Shown here: one piece after another, positions 1 to 18,400 of the stretch
Layout of the letters: each line of letters begins with the position of its first letter
Position numbering within the stretch: the first letter of the stretch is position 1
Source of the DNA: Xanthostigma xanthostigma
Taxonomy: Eukaryota > Arthropoda > Insecta > Raphidioptera > Raphidiidae
Direction: 5' to 3'
NCBI GenBank assembly: GCA_963575645.1
Contig: OY754470.1
Span: forward strand, 5,030,501-5,094,500
Length of the DNA stretch: 64,000 nt
Made by a program: the position numbers and the translations under genes
Notes under the pieces: generated by a model
What the model was told of the DNA's origin: nothing
The model's database searches: none
Seen by the model: the letters and a program-made list of their open reading frames with translations, nothing else

Positions 1-1384
1 TTTATTCATTAGAAAAATATGGCGTTTGAAACAATAGTCTGTGGAGTGAGTGTTACAAATTGCAACTTACAATAAGAGAATAATTATTTATAGGAATTAC
101 TTTTTCAAGATATTTCTGTGAAGATTTAACTTCTTTTAAAGTTTCCTTTTTCTCTTTAATAAAGATGAAGAAGTCTTCACAGGATAGCTGTAGATTAAAC
201 GAGTTATCCCCGAAAAGCGGGACTGAGCCTGTCCCACGCGGGACATTTAATTTTGATTTAAAAATCGGGACGTCTGGCAACGCTGATCCTAACTAATATA
301 AACGGAAATGTGAATTTGTTTGTTTGTTACGCTTTCACGCATAAACCGTTGACCAGATTTCGATAAAATTTGGCAACGAGTCAGACTGCATCCCGAGGAA
401 GGACATAAGGTACCTTTTGTCTCAAAAAAAAACTGACGGGAGTGAAATAGATGAAAGTTTGTATGGGGAACCCATCATTTCTCAAGTTAGTGATATAAAA
501 ATTGATATTTAGACTTCTGATACGAAATGAAGGATTATGTATTTCAGCGTTTCTGCAAAATCATTCGTCAAGAGGGTAAATAAGGGATGATTTTAAAATT
601 CACACGTAATATACAATTATATAGCACGCAAAAACTGCTGACGAAGACATCAAAGTGTATAAACAAATTGTTTTTTAAGTGGTACAGCTCCACTAATGTT
701 GTCGCTGTCCCGTTTCATCTCAGTATAGCGTGCAGAGCCGCGGGTAGCAGCTAGTAGATTTTACCATTTTCAAAAATTGAATATTCGTTTTGTCAAATGT
801 TTTGAAAAGTAGTAGGATATAAACAAAAATAGACACATACTAATTTACTGGGGAAATGATATAGTGCGACCAGTTTTGTTTTACTTTTAGACACTAGTGA
901 TGTAATGAGTCACTTTACATGTTTGCATGCATGCATAAGCAGCTATTTTATATTTATACTATTCCAGGTTTCATCCAAAAAAATTACGCATGAAAACTAG
1001 ATTAAAGATCCAAGTTCCGTTACAATGTTCTATTATTAAGAAACACGTTTCTTAAATTATGCAACTATAATGTAATCTTAAAGGGTTTGTGCGTTCAAAT
1101 ATATTTAAAATGCTCTTCACTATTTAAAATAACGAGCTTTGAAACTTTGAGAAAACTATACAAGCTCAGTGTCTAAGAGAAAACTAATTTAAAAACTTCA
1201 AGTTAATAATATTAACTTACAAACTCTGCATACAATATTATGTTGTGCTTATCTACCTTGAATTTGAAAAGTTGCAAGGAATCTACATTACCTGATTCGA
1301 TTCCTCAAACTGAACGAAAATATTACAATTCATTTTCATTTCCATCTTCCGTAAGAAAAACCATGTCCGAGATAAGATCAATGG

Positions 1385-1640
1385 TATAATACGTGCCAAT
1401 AATCTAAAACACTCGGAAGTTAGATGCGTATGCGGGCTTGCGCTTGTACAGTCTGTTGAAAAACTACAAACTCGCAACTCAACAAAATTAAAATAACAAT
1501 AACAACGTGACAATAGCGTAGTCGACTGTACTTTAAAGCAGGAAAGCGACAACTGACAAAGGCAACGAGCGATCACGGCCAATCACCGACGAGAGCACGT
1601 TCCGTGCAGGTAGCTGGGAGGTGGGACCACGGCATACAAG
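1385..1640. mobile_element. Family A inverted-repeat element, truncated copy 1
   Basis: It shares a long body with copies at 59915-60241 and 61622-61922, including the stretch around GCGGGCTTGCGCTTGTACAG. The left terminal repeat is recognisable though diverged. The right terminal repeat is missing, with similarity lost after about 1635. No coding capacity is evident. Confidence 0.6.
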
Positions 1641-4600
1641 CCCGGAAACCAAGAAGATTTGGTTTAAAGAAGTTTCGTTAAGAAATGTTGGATTTTTAAT
1701 TTAATGTCGGTAGGGAAGGCGATTATAAAACAAGGGTCAAAATCGTTTCATATACTTTTTAAGAGACATTTTCAAAAGTCGGTTCAATTTTTTCTTACGT
1801 AGAATCGCAGAATAAAATCCATCAGAGAGAATCGGTTCACATGTAATTCTAAATCTTGAACTTTGACATACATATAAATAAGTTGCAATCCCATGATAAC
1901 TGTAAGCATCTACCTAAACCAATCTCTTATATGTATAGGTAAAAGTATATAATATAGGAAAATGTAGGTAAACTAAACATACCCAGTATCTACGTACACA
2001 TGAATAGTGCGTTCAAAAAGTCTCTAGACGCGGCAAACTGTGAAACTTCTGTAACAAAGACCTCCAGCAGGCGACGACCAAGAATTTCATTGGACAACAA
2101 TCGGCTCGTCATTCTAAGAACAACAAGCCGTTTGTTGTCCCACAACAATCTGTTCTGTGTATCATTGTTAGAACAACAAGCCGATTATTGTTCCACAACA
2201 ATCTGTGTGTCATTGTTGTCGTCACCTGCCGGGGGGGGGCCTCTGTTACACTTCTACATTCTTTAAATCAAACTTGAGGCCGCTGTACGAGACTGGATTT
2301 GCCAGCAGAATCACTGCTAGGACTGGCTGGCGTGCTGTGTCTACGAGGATGGAAATGACGTCACTACGGGCTCGCCTGCGAGGTGACAAGATTGAAACTA
2401 TCACTGCGCGCGAACCAAACGAGCGTCGTTATAAAATAGCTGCTTTTCAGTTCATTTCCAATATATTTTCAACACTTTTGACAATTCAGTTGTGTAACAA
2501 ACGTCACTTCTGATAGGTAGTTTATGGAAATTATTTGCGTTTACTTTTATTTATTTATAATTTAGAAAATCTCTTTTTTACAGTGTGGAGTACATGCAAA
2601 TAATCACCGTAGTGATCGAGATATCGCAAGCAACTTCACGACAGAAAAGGGAACCAATCAGGAGCTCGGAAAGTCAGACGAAAATGGCTGCTTACATGGT
2701 AAGAAACGTCAACTTCACCTTATGTTCTCTTATTATCTCTTTTAAAGACGTAGCCTGTGTTACTTCTGATAATAATAGACTCGGGTCGTTTATGAAAATA
2801 ACTTACCGTTACGCACTAGTGTTAAAAATAGGTCAATTTAGGACCGCCATACAAGCATGAAAAGCAGTTATTATTTTAGTAGAAGGTTGTACAATTTTTT
2901 TTTTGCCAATAACTGTTTCTCGGTTTCGCTATCGTTGCTTTAATTATTTCTTGGGAATTCATTGAAAAATGGAGTAAAACATAATGTGGAAAAATGGAAT
3001 CCCGGAACTTTTTTCGAATCGTCTGTATAGTTGCCGCCTTTTTAAAACATATATTTGACTTACAATATTTATTTGAAAACAAAAATGCTTGCACGTTATT
3101 TCTTGAAGCTATTCACACTCCCTGAACTCGTGGCGACAAAGAGACTTTCTAAGCATACTGTATTTTAAAATGTAGATGCAACTGACAGCAGAAAATGATT
3201 TTCTATTCTGTGTCAACACATCTAATTCAAAAGTGATGAGACTCACAAGACACATCATTAAAAATACATAATATGAAATGTCAATACAACACCTTTGTAA
3301 AAATAGAAACATATTGTTTAATTACACCCAAATCCTTCTTATGGATACTTTTTTGCATGTCCCGGAATTAATCTTTCATTTATATTATACAGTATGTAAA
3401 CACATGGGGAAAAAATGACTGGATCAGAGTGAGCCTTGAAATCTTGTTTTTCAATTTGACAGATAATATTATTTTGCAAAATGAATATGTATACTACCGA
3501 AGAAAATATTCAAATGATTACAACATAATCGGACTTTTTTATTAATGGGGCATTAAATTCCCAAAAATACTTAAATATGGTGCGAGATCGTATATCTCCG
3601 CTTATTCGTGTCGGGTCACTGATTTACCAACGCGCATACGTCATACCAGTCAGACAATTTTTAAATGAAATGTTTCCAAACAGATGGAGTTTTATTTTTG
3701 TACAAAAAAATTAAAATAAAGATTTATAAGAGCTTTTTATTATTAAAAAAGTCAAGTAAATTAAAAATATATCAAAATAAAATAGAAATCCTCAAGATTA
3801 CCACGATAATTCAATAGAAATAACAATTAATGCAGTCATGGCTAACTCTGATCCAAGTATTTTTTCCCAATGCTAATTTCCCTATGTGCACCTTACGCGT
3901 TTACATACTGTATACAAGTTTCCGAAGACACGAATTTTTGCCAAGCAATGTAACTTCTACCCTGGATCAATATGGAGAATTAATAACCTAATTGGCTAAT
4001 AGGTCATATTATGCATGAATTTTTTTTATATGTTTAATAGATTATTTATCAAACCATAATACGGAAAAAAATTGATAATCATTTAAAAATGTAATATTAT
4101 CATAAGAAAAAAAATATGAAATTTCACATTCAAAATAGACAGTTTAAACAATCCGCCATGTTCGCGGGCTTATGTGACGTCATGATATACGATGCATGTC
4201 AACCTTGACGTCAAATTTTCAATGTTCTAAATGAAGTTTATTTGTTGTTTTCTCTAAATACTAACGTCATAATCTAACTGTGAGACGACATCGTTGTCAT
4301 GGAAACTGTTGTTGATATATACTCTGACGTCACGATACGTTTTAAAAATTCGAAAATAGCGCTTATTTTCTACATTTCTTTTTTTATTATTTGTATTTTT
4401 TCCAGTGACTAGATTAATAAAATAACCATTACGATATGATCAAGAACTAAAATATATTTCGAAATAAAAATTTAAACCAATTTGGAGTCTCATGCATATG
4501 ACCCATTATTATTTTAATCTACGCGAACAGGCAATGACTTGGGCATGGTAGTTTTCAAATAAAAAAAAATATAATCAATGTGATACAAAAATATTTAATT

Positions 4601-5191
4601 ATAATAATATAATATGAAACGTTTACAACAAATTCTACAAAAAAATGTCAATAACAATAAAAATAATAAAAACATAGATAAAAATAGGTATTGAATACCG
4701 CGCACACTTATCAAGCACAAACCTGCAACCTGCACACTAGATCAGCACAACCCAACAAATTTTAGTGCAGATTTCCTAATGTGCGGTAGACATTTAACAG
4801 TTTTCGAGTGGTATTATTAATGTAAATCAATTAATGAAAACGTCACATCACTAGCACACTAGATCGGTCCAGCACAGCTAGAGGGAAATTGCAGGCGACC
4901 GACTGACGGTCGTTGCTGACCGCTGGACTAATGGTGCTGGTACCTTCACGAATAGGTTTTTTTGCTCCGCGCTATGCAGGTCGTCCAGGTTTATGTTGAT
5001 CAGTGTGCGCGCTCTTTAAAATTTATTATAAAATAAATAAAGACAGTAATATCAAATTAGTTGAAGTTACGTGTTTTTTTTTTTTTTTTGTAAGCAAGCT
5101 CACGCTGTACTAAAAACATATTATAGCCTAGCTCTTTAATGTTCTTAACTGTATTTCTTCAATGGTTCGAAACGTTTAAAACCATCTAGAC

Positions 5192-5208
5192 GGGGGGGGG
5201 GGGGGGGG
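5192..5208 (+). repeat. Poly-G tract (17 G)
   Basis: An uninterrupted run of 17 G on the plus strand, unusual in AT-rich sequence. It could form a G-quadruplex-like structure or be an assembly or sequencing length artefact. Confidence 0.9.
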
Positions 5209-7086
5209 TGTTAAAAGGGGGTAGTTACTTCCCAGGATCATAAAAAAATAAAACAAAATAATACGAATATCTGGGTAAAAATAAAATTTAAAATAACTTC
5301 TTGAAAAAAATTGTAAAATTGGGTTTGCTTGACACCTTCCTTCGTGAGTATTCTTGTGTGATATTAATAACACTCGAAAAAAAATATTTTTTAAAATAGC
5401 AATTATTTCTTGTGATCAACGTATCGTCCCATTGAGAAATAATGTTTTTTCCCCATCTGACCACGTAACTTTTTTCATATTCAATCAAAATTAGGCACGT
5501 TATTAAATAATTATTATCATATATTACCTAATTAACTAAAATCAACTAAAAAATGTTAACAAACTGGTATAAATAAAATACTGTCTAGTTACAGGGCAGT
5601 AACAAATTTGATCTTCGTTTACAAAAAAAAATATATTTATATAAATAAATAAATATTTAAAATACTAAACAGATATAAAAAGACCCTACTAAATAATTGT
5701 CTTAATTAAACAATTATCTACAATAAAAAATACTATTAATAAATTTCTAAAAGAAAAATACTCATTTTATATAAAATATTTGTTCTTAATTTTTATATTA
5801 ATTTGTTCAGTAAATACTTTATATTGTCAGTAGAGTAAAATGTGAGATTAATTACCGATCACCATATGATATGACAAATTATTTGTTCGAAATGATCAGT
5901 AAAATTCCCACACGTATCGATAATTAATTTTCACTTACTTCTTAACACCTAAATAATTTCTTCCGATTTGAAAAGCACAGCAGTGATTATTACGAGTAAT
6001 TTTAAAGCATTACAATTTTTTCACGTTGGTAACTATTGTGAAAATTAAATTTCATATTCAAAGGTCTCATCTAAAGGACGCGTAAATTTAGGGCTGCCTC
6101 AGAAGAGGTCATTCAGCAGTACTGCTTAAGTGGATTATTGGTAGGCCTCAGTGACGTTGTTTTTCTATAATCGTTGCTGTAAAACCCTCCCTTTTTTACC
6201 ATCTTCTTTGCTTCTGAAAGACAGTATGAAATCGCCTCGACCGAGACGTGAGGCGGCCATTAAAGTTTCTATTTATTCTTCTTTTGTGAATTGTAAAAGT
6301 AATTGCCAAACTTTACTTTAGAACTCTACTATAAATTTTTATTATATTCGATTACATGCTGTGGCCACATTTAGAAAAATAAGTTTAACTTAGCTGGAAC
6401 TGTGCTGCAGTTTTTAATTTTTTCATCTTACAAAAAACCAAAATTCATATCAATTTTATGAGAGGTATTGTAAAAAAAGAGATTAGGATGTATGCACGAA
6501 GCATACTAGCGCCGCTAGTGGGTAATAGAGAATGATTGAACTCACTTTTTATGGAAATCGCGACATGTTTCTAACGTGATAAGTCAAAAACTTTAGTTGG
6601 CCATGCTGTGTCAAAAAAACTGATGTTAATGTGTTTACACTGATAGCGGAACTTCAAATTAGGGCGCCAACGGTCTTTATTTTACTTAAATCGCCATCAG
6701 CGCAACAGCCCGGACCACAACAAGCATTTTCAGATCGCTTAGTTTTCCTATGTTTTCGTTGTAATTAAAAAACTTTATAAAATCATAACTATTTTCACTT
6801 TTAATAAACATTGCTCACTGACATACGCAAAATTTGAGCTTGAAGTTTCCCCTACTGCTCACCACAAACGCTCGCATCGAAAAATTTGTAACTCCGCCTC
6901 TCTGCACATAGCCCATAGAATAAGTTTCAATAATGTCAATACGTCAAAACAGCATAAAATCGGCTATTCGTTCAAAAATTTCCCTTATATTTTATAAAAC
7001 TCGAAAAAAAGAAGGTATTGGAATACACGCATTCATTATAAGAGGCCTTTGAATGTGAAATAAACATCAATATTGCTTTTTTCTTT

Positions 7087-12681
<5,595 letters not shown>

Positions 12682-15175
12682 TTTAACACAATGTTTTAAA
12701 AATTTAAAAGAATAAAATGGTAATATAGGTTTCTAAAAATAAAAAATGTAAATGCTTTTAAGGTTATGAAAGTTCACTTTTACAATTTAAAAAAATGTAC
12801 ATAATAAACAATAAATAAATAAAATAATATTTATTTAGTGCAAGGAACACGTCACCAAAAAAGTATATTTTTAGGCCAAATCACCTGTTGAACTCTGAAG
12901 TTAAGAATATTAAATTAATTTTTGACATTAATAAACCGCAGACCTAAACCTCGGTTTTTTAGTGACATCTGTTAAAGTTAATTTAAACTTGTTAACATTA
13001 TCAAAGAGAGATTTTTTAGAGACATCTGTATACAATTATTGATTTTAAGAATAGGTGGCAGTATAAACTTATTTATGGTGGTATTCTGTCTGGTCAAGTG
13101 AAAAATTGTAGATTATAGACGCTAAGCAGCTAAGGTCTGTGTGGTCAAGTTACGACTTTTCAGTGCTATTAAGATATGATTTTATTTTATTTAATGTTTA
13201 TTATGTCGCTTTTTCAAAATTCAAATACATCTAAGGCTAACAATTTAATTTAAAATAGGTATTAAATTTATTATCGCTTTAACAAGTTTCTCAGGTCAGG
13301 AACTTTTCCCACTGGTAAAACCAGTTAGATTCCCAACATTATAAATATTAGGCAGCCCTTACAACTTACGCTCCATGATCTACAGGACAGCTAATATTTT
13401 AAGGCGACAAATTTTTTCCTTTGCCCGTTAATTAATCTCTTCATCTCCGAAATTAGTACGTCAAAAATTTTAAATAAAATTAGGCATATAAAGAAGCTGG
13501 TAACCATTACAAAATAAAATCGTGCTGGGCGCCAAAATTCATAAAAAATATTTCTTTAAGTTTTTTTGATGAATTTCAAATGTATCGTTTGCTATAGTCT
13601 TCTTGCGATCTTTACCAGTTTTTTTATAGGCTTTACCTATTATTTTTATTTTTTTTTTTCAAAAATTTAGATGTAATTATTTCGTAGATAGAGATACCGT
13701 CGTAATTGGAAGTCAACATGCTTCTAACCACAGTGGTCTTTTCCGTCTTTATCTCCGATGATGGTACGGAACCCTCGGCACCCGAACCTAACCGCACTTG
13801 TTCGTTTATTTTATTTAAGGTTTCGGTAACATTAAAATTTAAAAAAATGCAAACTTTTTATTAAATGTACCAACACGATGGAAAATTATTTGCACGATTG
13901 TGGAATGTGAGCATAGCTGTGTACATAACTGGATAATTTCAGAAAATATTTACACAAATGCAACATTAATTCTTCCCAATTGCAATATAAATACTGACAA
14001 TTCCAAAATACATTTAAATTTTTTTTATAGATTCTTGAGGTATTCAGCGTATCTACATTAATTAAAAATAGTGAAATTTTTCTATTTTTTTCAAGTGATT
14101 TTCCATTATGTTTTTTATTCTGTAAGTAAAAAATAAATAAATTTATAAATCAAAATATTATTTCACTTGTTTTTCTCAAAAAAAAAATTTCTTTTTAATT
14201 TTTTTCTTTTAGACAGATATAATTTTTCTTTGACATAATATTATGATGCCATTACTGAAAACAGTATATTTTTGATTTTTCGGCTGTATTTTTTAAAGAA
14301 ATAATTGGGTTGAAAACAGGTTTTGTAACGAAATCGGGTTAATCTTCAAACACGGTCGTTACCAGAGACAATCTGTGCGGGCGTCGAAACAATTTCCTCC
14401 CCGAACATCAAAATACGATTCCTCTGCAGAGAAAATGCAGATAGCAAACATATCTTCAGCGCATTCGTTCACGACCATCTGACGAATTCAAAATTAACCC
14501 TGATTTCATCAGAAAACTAAACATATAGGTAGTTCCTTCAAAATTAAAAATATAACAGAAAATCTGCGTGGTGCATAAATTTTGACCACGATTGTATTTA
14601 AAAAACTCATATAATAAACTATCGATCCCGCCCGGTTTCACCCGGGTGTAAAAGAACGAATGGGGGGGAGGGACATGAGTACGCACGTTCATCTTACTTT
14701 TCTGAGATTAATGTTGTGTCCAAATTTCATGATGATCGGAGATACCGAACAAAAGTTTTTGTCGGACGGACAAATTTTGCAACATTTTTCATTGATGCTC
14801 CGCTCCTATTGGTCGTAGCGTGATATTATATAGCCTACAGCCTTCCTTGATAAATGGACTATCCAACAAAAAAAATTGTTGTTCCTGAGATTAGCGCTTT
14901 CAACCAAACAAACAAAGACACAAACAAACTCTTCAGCTTTATATATTAGTGTAGAATATAGATATGTAGGTAAATAAAAAATTATTGACTAATTTTGCAG
15001 ACTTTTTTTATTTTCAATATTACGTTGAGGCCTGATTTGGGTCTACGCCAGATACAATCTAAGAATAAACAATAAACATTTAAATTTGCCTAAAATGAAT
15101 GAAACAATTAACTCGAACGTCGTGCATTCAAATTTTGGATGGCATGTAATTTTTTTTTATTTCTTCTGTTTACAG
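12682..15175. other. Intergenic region between divergent Acat2 and GMC oxidoreductase genes
   Basis: About 2.5 kb that should hold both promoters, the Acat2 5' UTR and the short first exon of the GMC gene. I see no unambiguous TATA or initiator. Recognisable content is a dispersed-repeat copy at 14621-14962 and a short TACGGAACCCTCGG-type repeat near 13770-13790, whose match lies at 52970-52990. Confidence 0.6.
14621..14962 (+). repeat. Dispersed repeat B, full-length copy (about 340 bp)
   Basis: Begins near CCCGGTTTCACCCGGGTG, passes through ATTTCATGATGATCGGA and ends at CTTTATATATTAGTGTAGA. The same order recurs at 62892-63238, interrupted at 48599-49236, and partially at 21313-21470. It is non-coding, a SINE- or MITE-like family of unassigned class. 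Confidence 0.75.
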
Positions 15176-15431
15176 GTCATTTTTGCTAGTCACGTTAGTG
15201 TTGCAGTCGTCAGCATTACCTCCACCTTTTGATATATATCCATCACAGAATGACGGAGACATCTTAGGATCTCCAGGACCAACTTGCCAATGCGCCGAAA
15301 CCGAAGACTATCTCCTAGGCGCAACGTGTGGTGGAAAGCCGTACATACAGTTCATGTCAACGGTCGAACGGTACATCAGATCGCAATGTGACATAGTCGA
15401 TCCTTTAAGATGTCAGGGTTGCGATGATGAG
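15176..15431 (+). CDS. GMC gene, leader and Cys-rich exon
   Basis: Follows a TTTACAG acceptor with the last base of a split codon. [13 protein letters not shown] is the hydrophobic core of a probable signal peptide. Six cysteines follow (TCQC, ATC, SQC, RCQGC), then CDDE before GTAAAT. Confidence 0.85.
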
Positions 15432-18400
15432 GTAAATTTTTCAGAACCAGCAATATCCTTCTTTTTTAAGACCACCTAAAAATTAAAATGGCAGTGCCTT
15501 AATTTTAATGTGTACCCAGAATCTGTTTTACCGACATCACTCAAAAAAATTTTAATTGAGTTTGATGAAACTTGATACTGGTGCTCAAAATGTTGGGTAT
15601 TACCAGGTTTTGTCAAAACCGATATGAACGTGAGCGAAGTTATGGTCTGCTTTATTACTTTGTTTCATTTTGCCTTACCAATATTAGTATTTTAGTCTTT
15701 CAAATTAAATAACACGAGCTTGCGTAAATCAAACTGCGAAAACACGTAGTGATCATAAAAAATAAAGAATTATAAAAACGATTGTTCTTTTTAGAATGAC
15801 GAATTCGATTTTATTGTGGTGGGAGCTGGTGCTGGTGGCTCCGCGGTTGCAGCTCGACTTTCGGAAGTTCCAGAATGGAAAGTGTTACTTTTAGAAGCCG
15901 GTGGTCCAGCACCTACTTATATGATGTTGCCGTCGACATTTTACAACTGGGTGGGTACTAGTATCGATTGGAATTATCCAACTGAACCTGAACCCAACGC
16001 CTGTCTTAATAAGGGGACGTGTTCGTACCCAAGAGGTATTTATTATGCATAATAATTAATCTGTATATTATATATTTAAATCGCAAGACGTTTTCTTTCG
16101 ACACTCCGCCAGCGGTTCCTAGTCAACCAATTTGCTTTTTTTTTGCCATAATATTGGCGTCGGTCCAATTGGTATAATATTCCCAAGAAAAAATTCTAGA
16201 AAGATTTTATCAATTTATCTCAAACGCGGGAGAGAGGGGGCGTCATTATCAAGTTTCTGCCCCGGTTCGAAAAAATCGCAGATCCGGGACTGCTGTATAT
16301 ACAAATATCCAACACGCTTGTGTACCTATATTATGATTCGAGTATCATGGGAACTGCTAGGAAAAGTCCAAAGCAAACAACCGAAAAAATATGTTAAAAA
16401 AGAGCGTTAAGAATTGTGACAATATTATAAACAATTAATTTCTCTTATCTCTTTAAAATACTTTTTAAAATATTCTCACTCCATCGCATCTAATAACAAT
16501 TATTCTTCGCAAAATGCTCAATTTTTAATAGCAATTTTATCGAAACTGAAAGATGAAAATTTGTATTTAGAACAAATAATTTTGTATTTCTCCTTTTTTA
16601 AACAGGTAAAGTAATGGGTGGAACAACTGTATTAAATGCCATGATTTATATGCGAGGTCAGAAGCATGACTATGAAACTTTAACTAAGCTAGGACTCAAA
16701 GGATGGGACTACGAAACTGTACTGAAATATTACAAAAAATCCGAAGACAATCTAAACATCGGAACTCCTTACGCTGACGTGAGTATAATCACTATACAAA
16801 TAATAATTAAGATAACTTCAAAATCGTAGAGCGATTGAATAATAAAACAATGAGCTTGTAACCGACATTTATTATTTGTTATTAGTCATTAAACAAGACC
16901 ATTGGATTTTTTGTCTGGCATTTAAAATGGATCCACAAGAATTGTGGCAGTTGGTGAAAATATACCGCGCCTTTATTTTAGATTTTTTATGATTTTGTGT
17001 TGCTACAATCGATCTAATAACAATTGTGAGTGTAAACTCATTTTTTTTTTATTAAAAATAGCTGTGCCAAGAAATTGAATGGCAATTGGCAACCAAATCA
17101 ATTTTTCTTTATTAATTACATTATATTATCAAATTTCATTAGAAAACTCGATGGGTGAAGATCGAGTCAAATCGAGATCTTAGACTATAAAGGAATTAAT
17201 ATAATCAAAACGTTACTAGGAAGGATATCATAGTACTGGAGGTCCACTGACAGTGTCCATATTTAATGAACAACCGGATATTATCAACGACTTCTTGAAC
17301 GCAGCTGAACAACTCGGTTATCCAGTACGTGTTGACTTCAACGGAAAAGGAGATATCGGATTTTCTTTGTGCCAAGCTACAGTACGCGACGGCACAAGAT
17401 TGACGGCGTCAAGAGCATTCCTCTACAACATTCTCGACAGACCCAACTTGACCATCAGAACTTACGCAAATGTATTAATTGATTACTTGATTGATTATTT
17501 TAAGATAATCTCTAATACCTTTTTGATTTTTTTAGGTTCATAAAGTTTTAATGAATGAAACCACTAAAAAAGTGACCGGAGTACAATACGAAAAAGAAGG
17601 ACGCATTTTTGATGTGAAAGCCAAAAAAGAAGTAATTTTAAGTGCGGGAACTATTGCAAGTCCGCAAATTTTACTTCAATCTGGAATTGGTCCCAAAGAA
17701 CATCTTGAATCTGTTGGTAAAAGCTTTGTGTATATTATTTATTTAAAAGTGAATAATTTCCGATATTGAAAAGTTTCTAGATAGGATTACAAAAAATACA
17801 ACAATTAACTATCGCCATGGTTCCTCGTTAAGTTACCTAACTGGATTTCTATTGATTCTCACCTGGATATTTTAGTAGTGTGGAAATTTAAATTAAATTA
17901 TTAATTACCAAAAAATCTATCTAGAAACACCAGGAAATGTATTTATGAAGCTATATTAGACTCTAATTGAAAATGTCATTTTCGATTCTGTGGAATTTCT
18001 TAGATGGAGTTTCACCTTGATTTGGCAATAGTTATAAATGTTTTATACAAGTTATTTAATTAAAATAAAGACTGAAAACATTTTTCTTTATTTAATTTAA
18101 ACCGTTCCAGGTGTTCCAGTAATAGTGAATAGACCAGGAGTTGGAAAAAATCTTAAAAACCACGTTTCATATGACGTCTTCTACCGTATTGTCGAAGATA
18201 CGAACACTGGATCAAAACTAGGTAAATATACTATTTGATTTATCCAAGTAGAATCAATTTAAATTACACTGTAATCTGCCCCCCTCCATCTAGTTGAGCG
18301 CAGGTACCGGCCCGACAGTTTTTATTAAGATTTCCAACAGATCTAGATGTTAAAACCACAGTCATAACCAGGAGATCTAGCTCGAACGTAGCGGTGGACC

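Larger units (their letters stand above)
1..7086. other. Intergenic region, no gene recognised
   Basis: I find no conserved coding exon here. The stretch is AT-rich and holds a copy of the inverted-terminal repeat family A (about 1385-1640), a diverged GAGGCTGGATTT-family fragment near 2279-2400, ACAACAAGCCG-type short repeats at 2080-2230, and a 17-base G run at 5192-5208. Short open frames lack recognisable domains. The distal 3' UTR of Acat2 probably occupies part of the right end; a minus-strand AATAAA lies opposite 6676-6681, about 400 bases past the stop, but its use is unproven. Confidence 0.6.

Noticed and set aside
53-280. 75-codon open frame on the minus strand at the window edge
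   Set aside because: No recognisable domain. The underlying DNA (GTCCCGCGTGGGAC palindrome, GCCAGACGTCCCG) looks like a dispersed repeat rather than a gene.
1283-1582. Repeated open frames at 1283-1582, 59909-60112 and 61541-61789 sharing a Cys-rich protein sequence
   Set aside because: The similarity is explained by the family A inverted-repeat element. The frames have no conserved start or stop beyond the element, so they are not a protein family.
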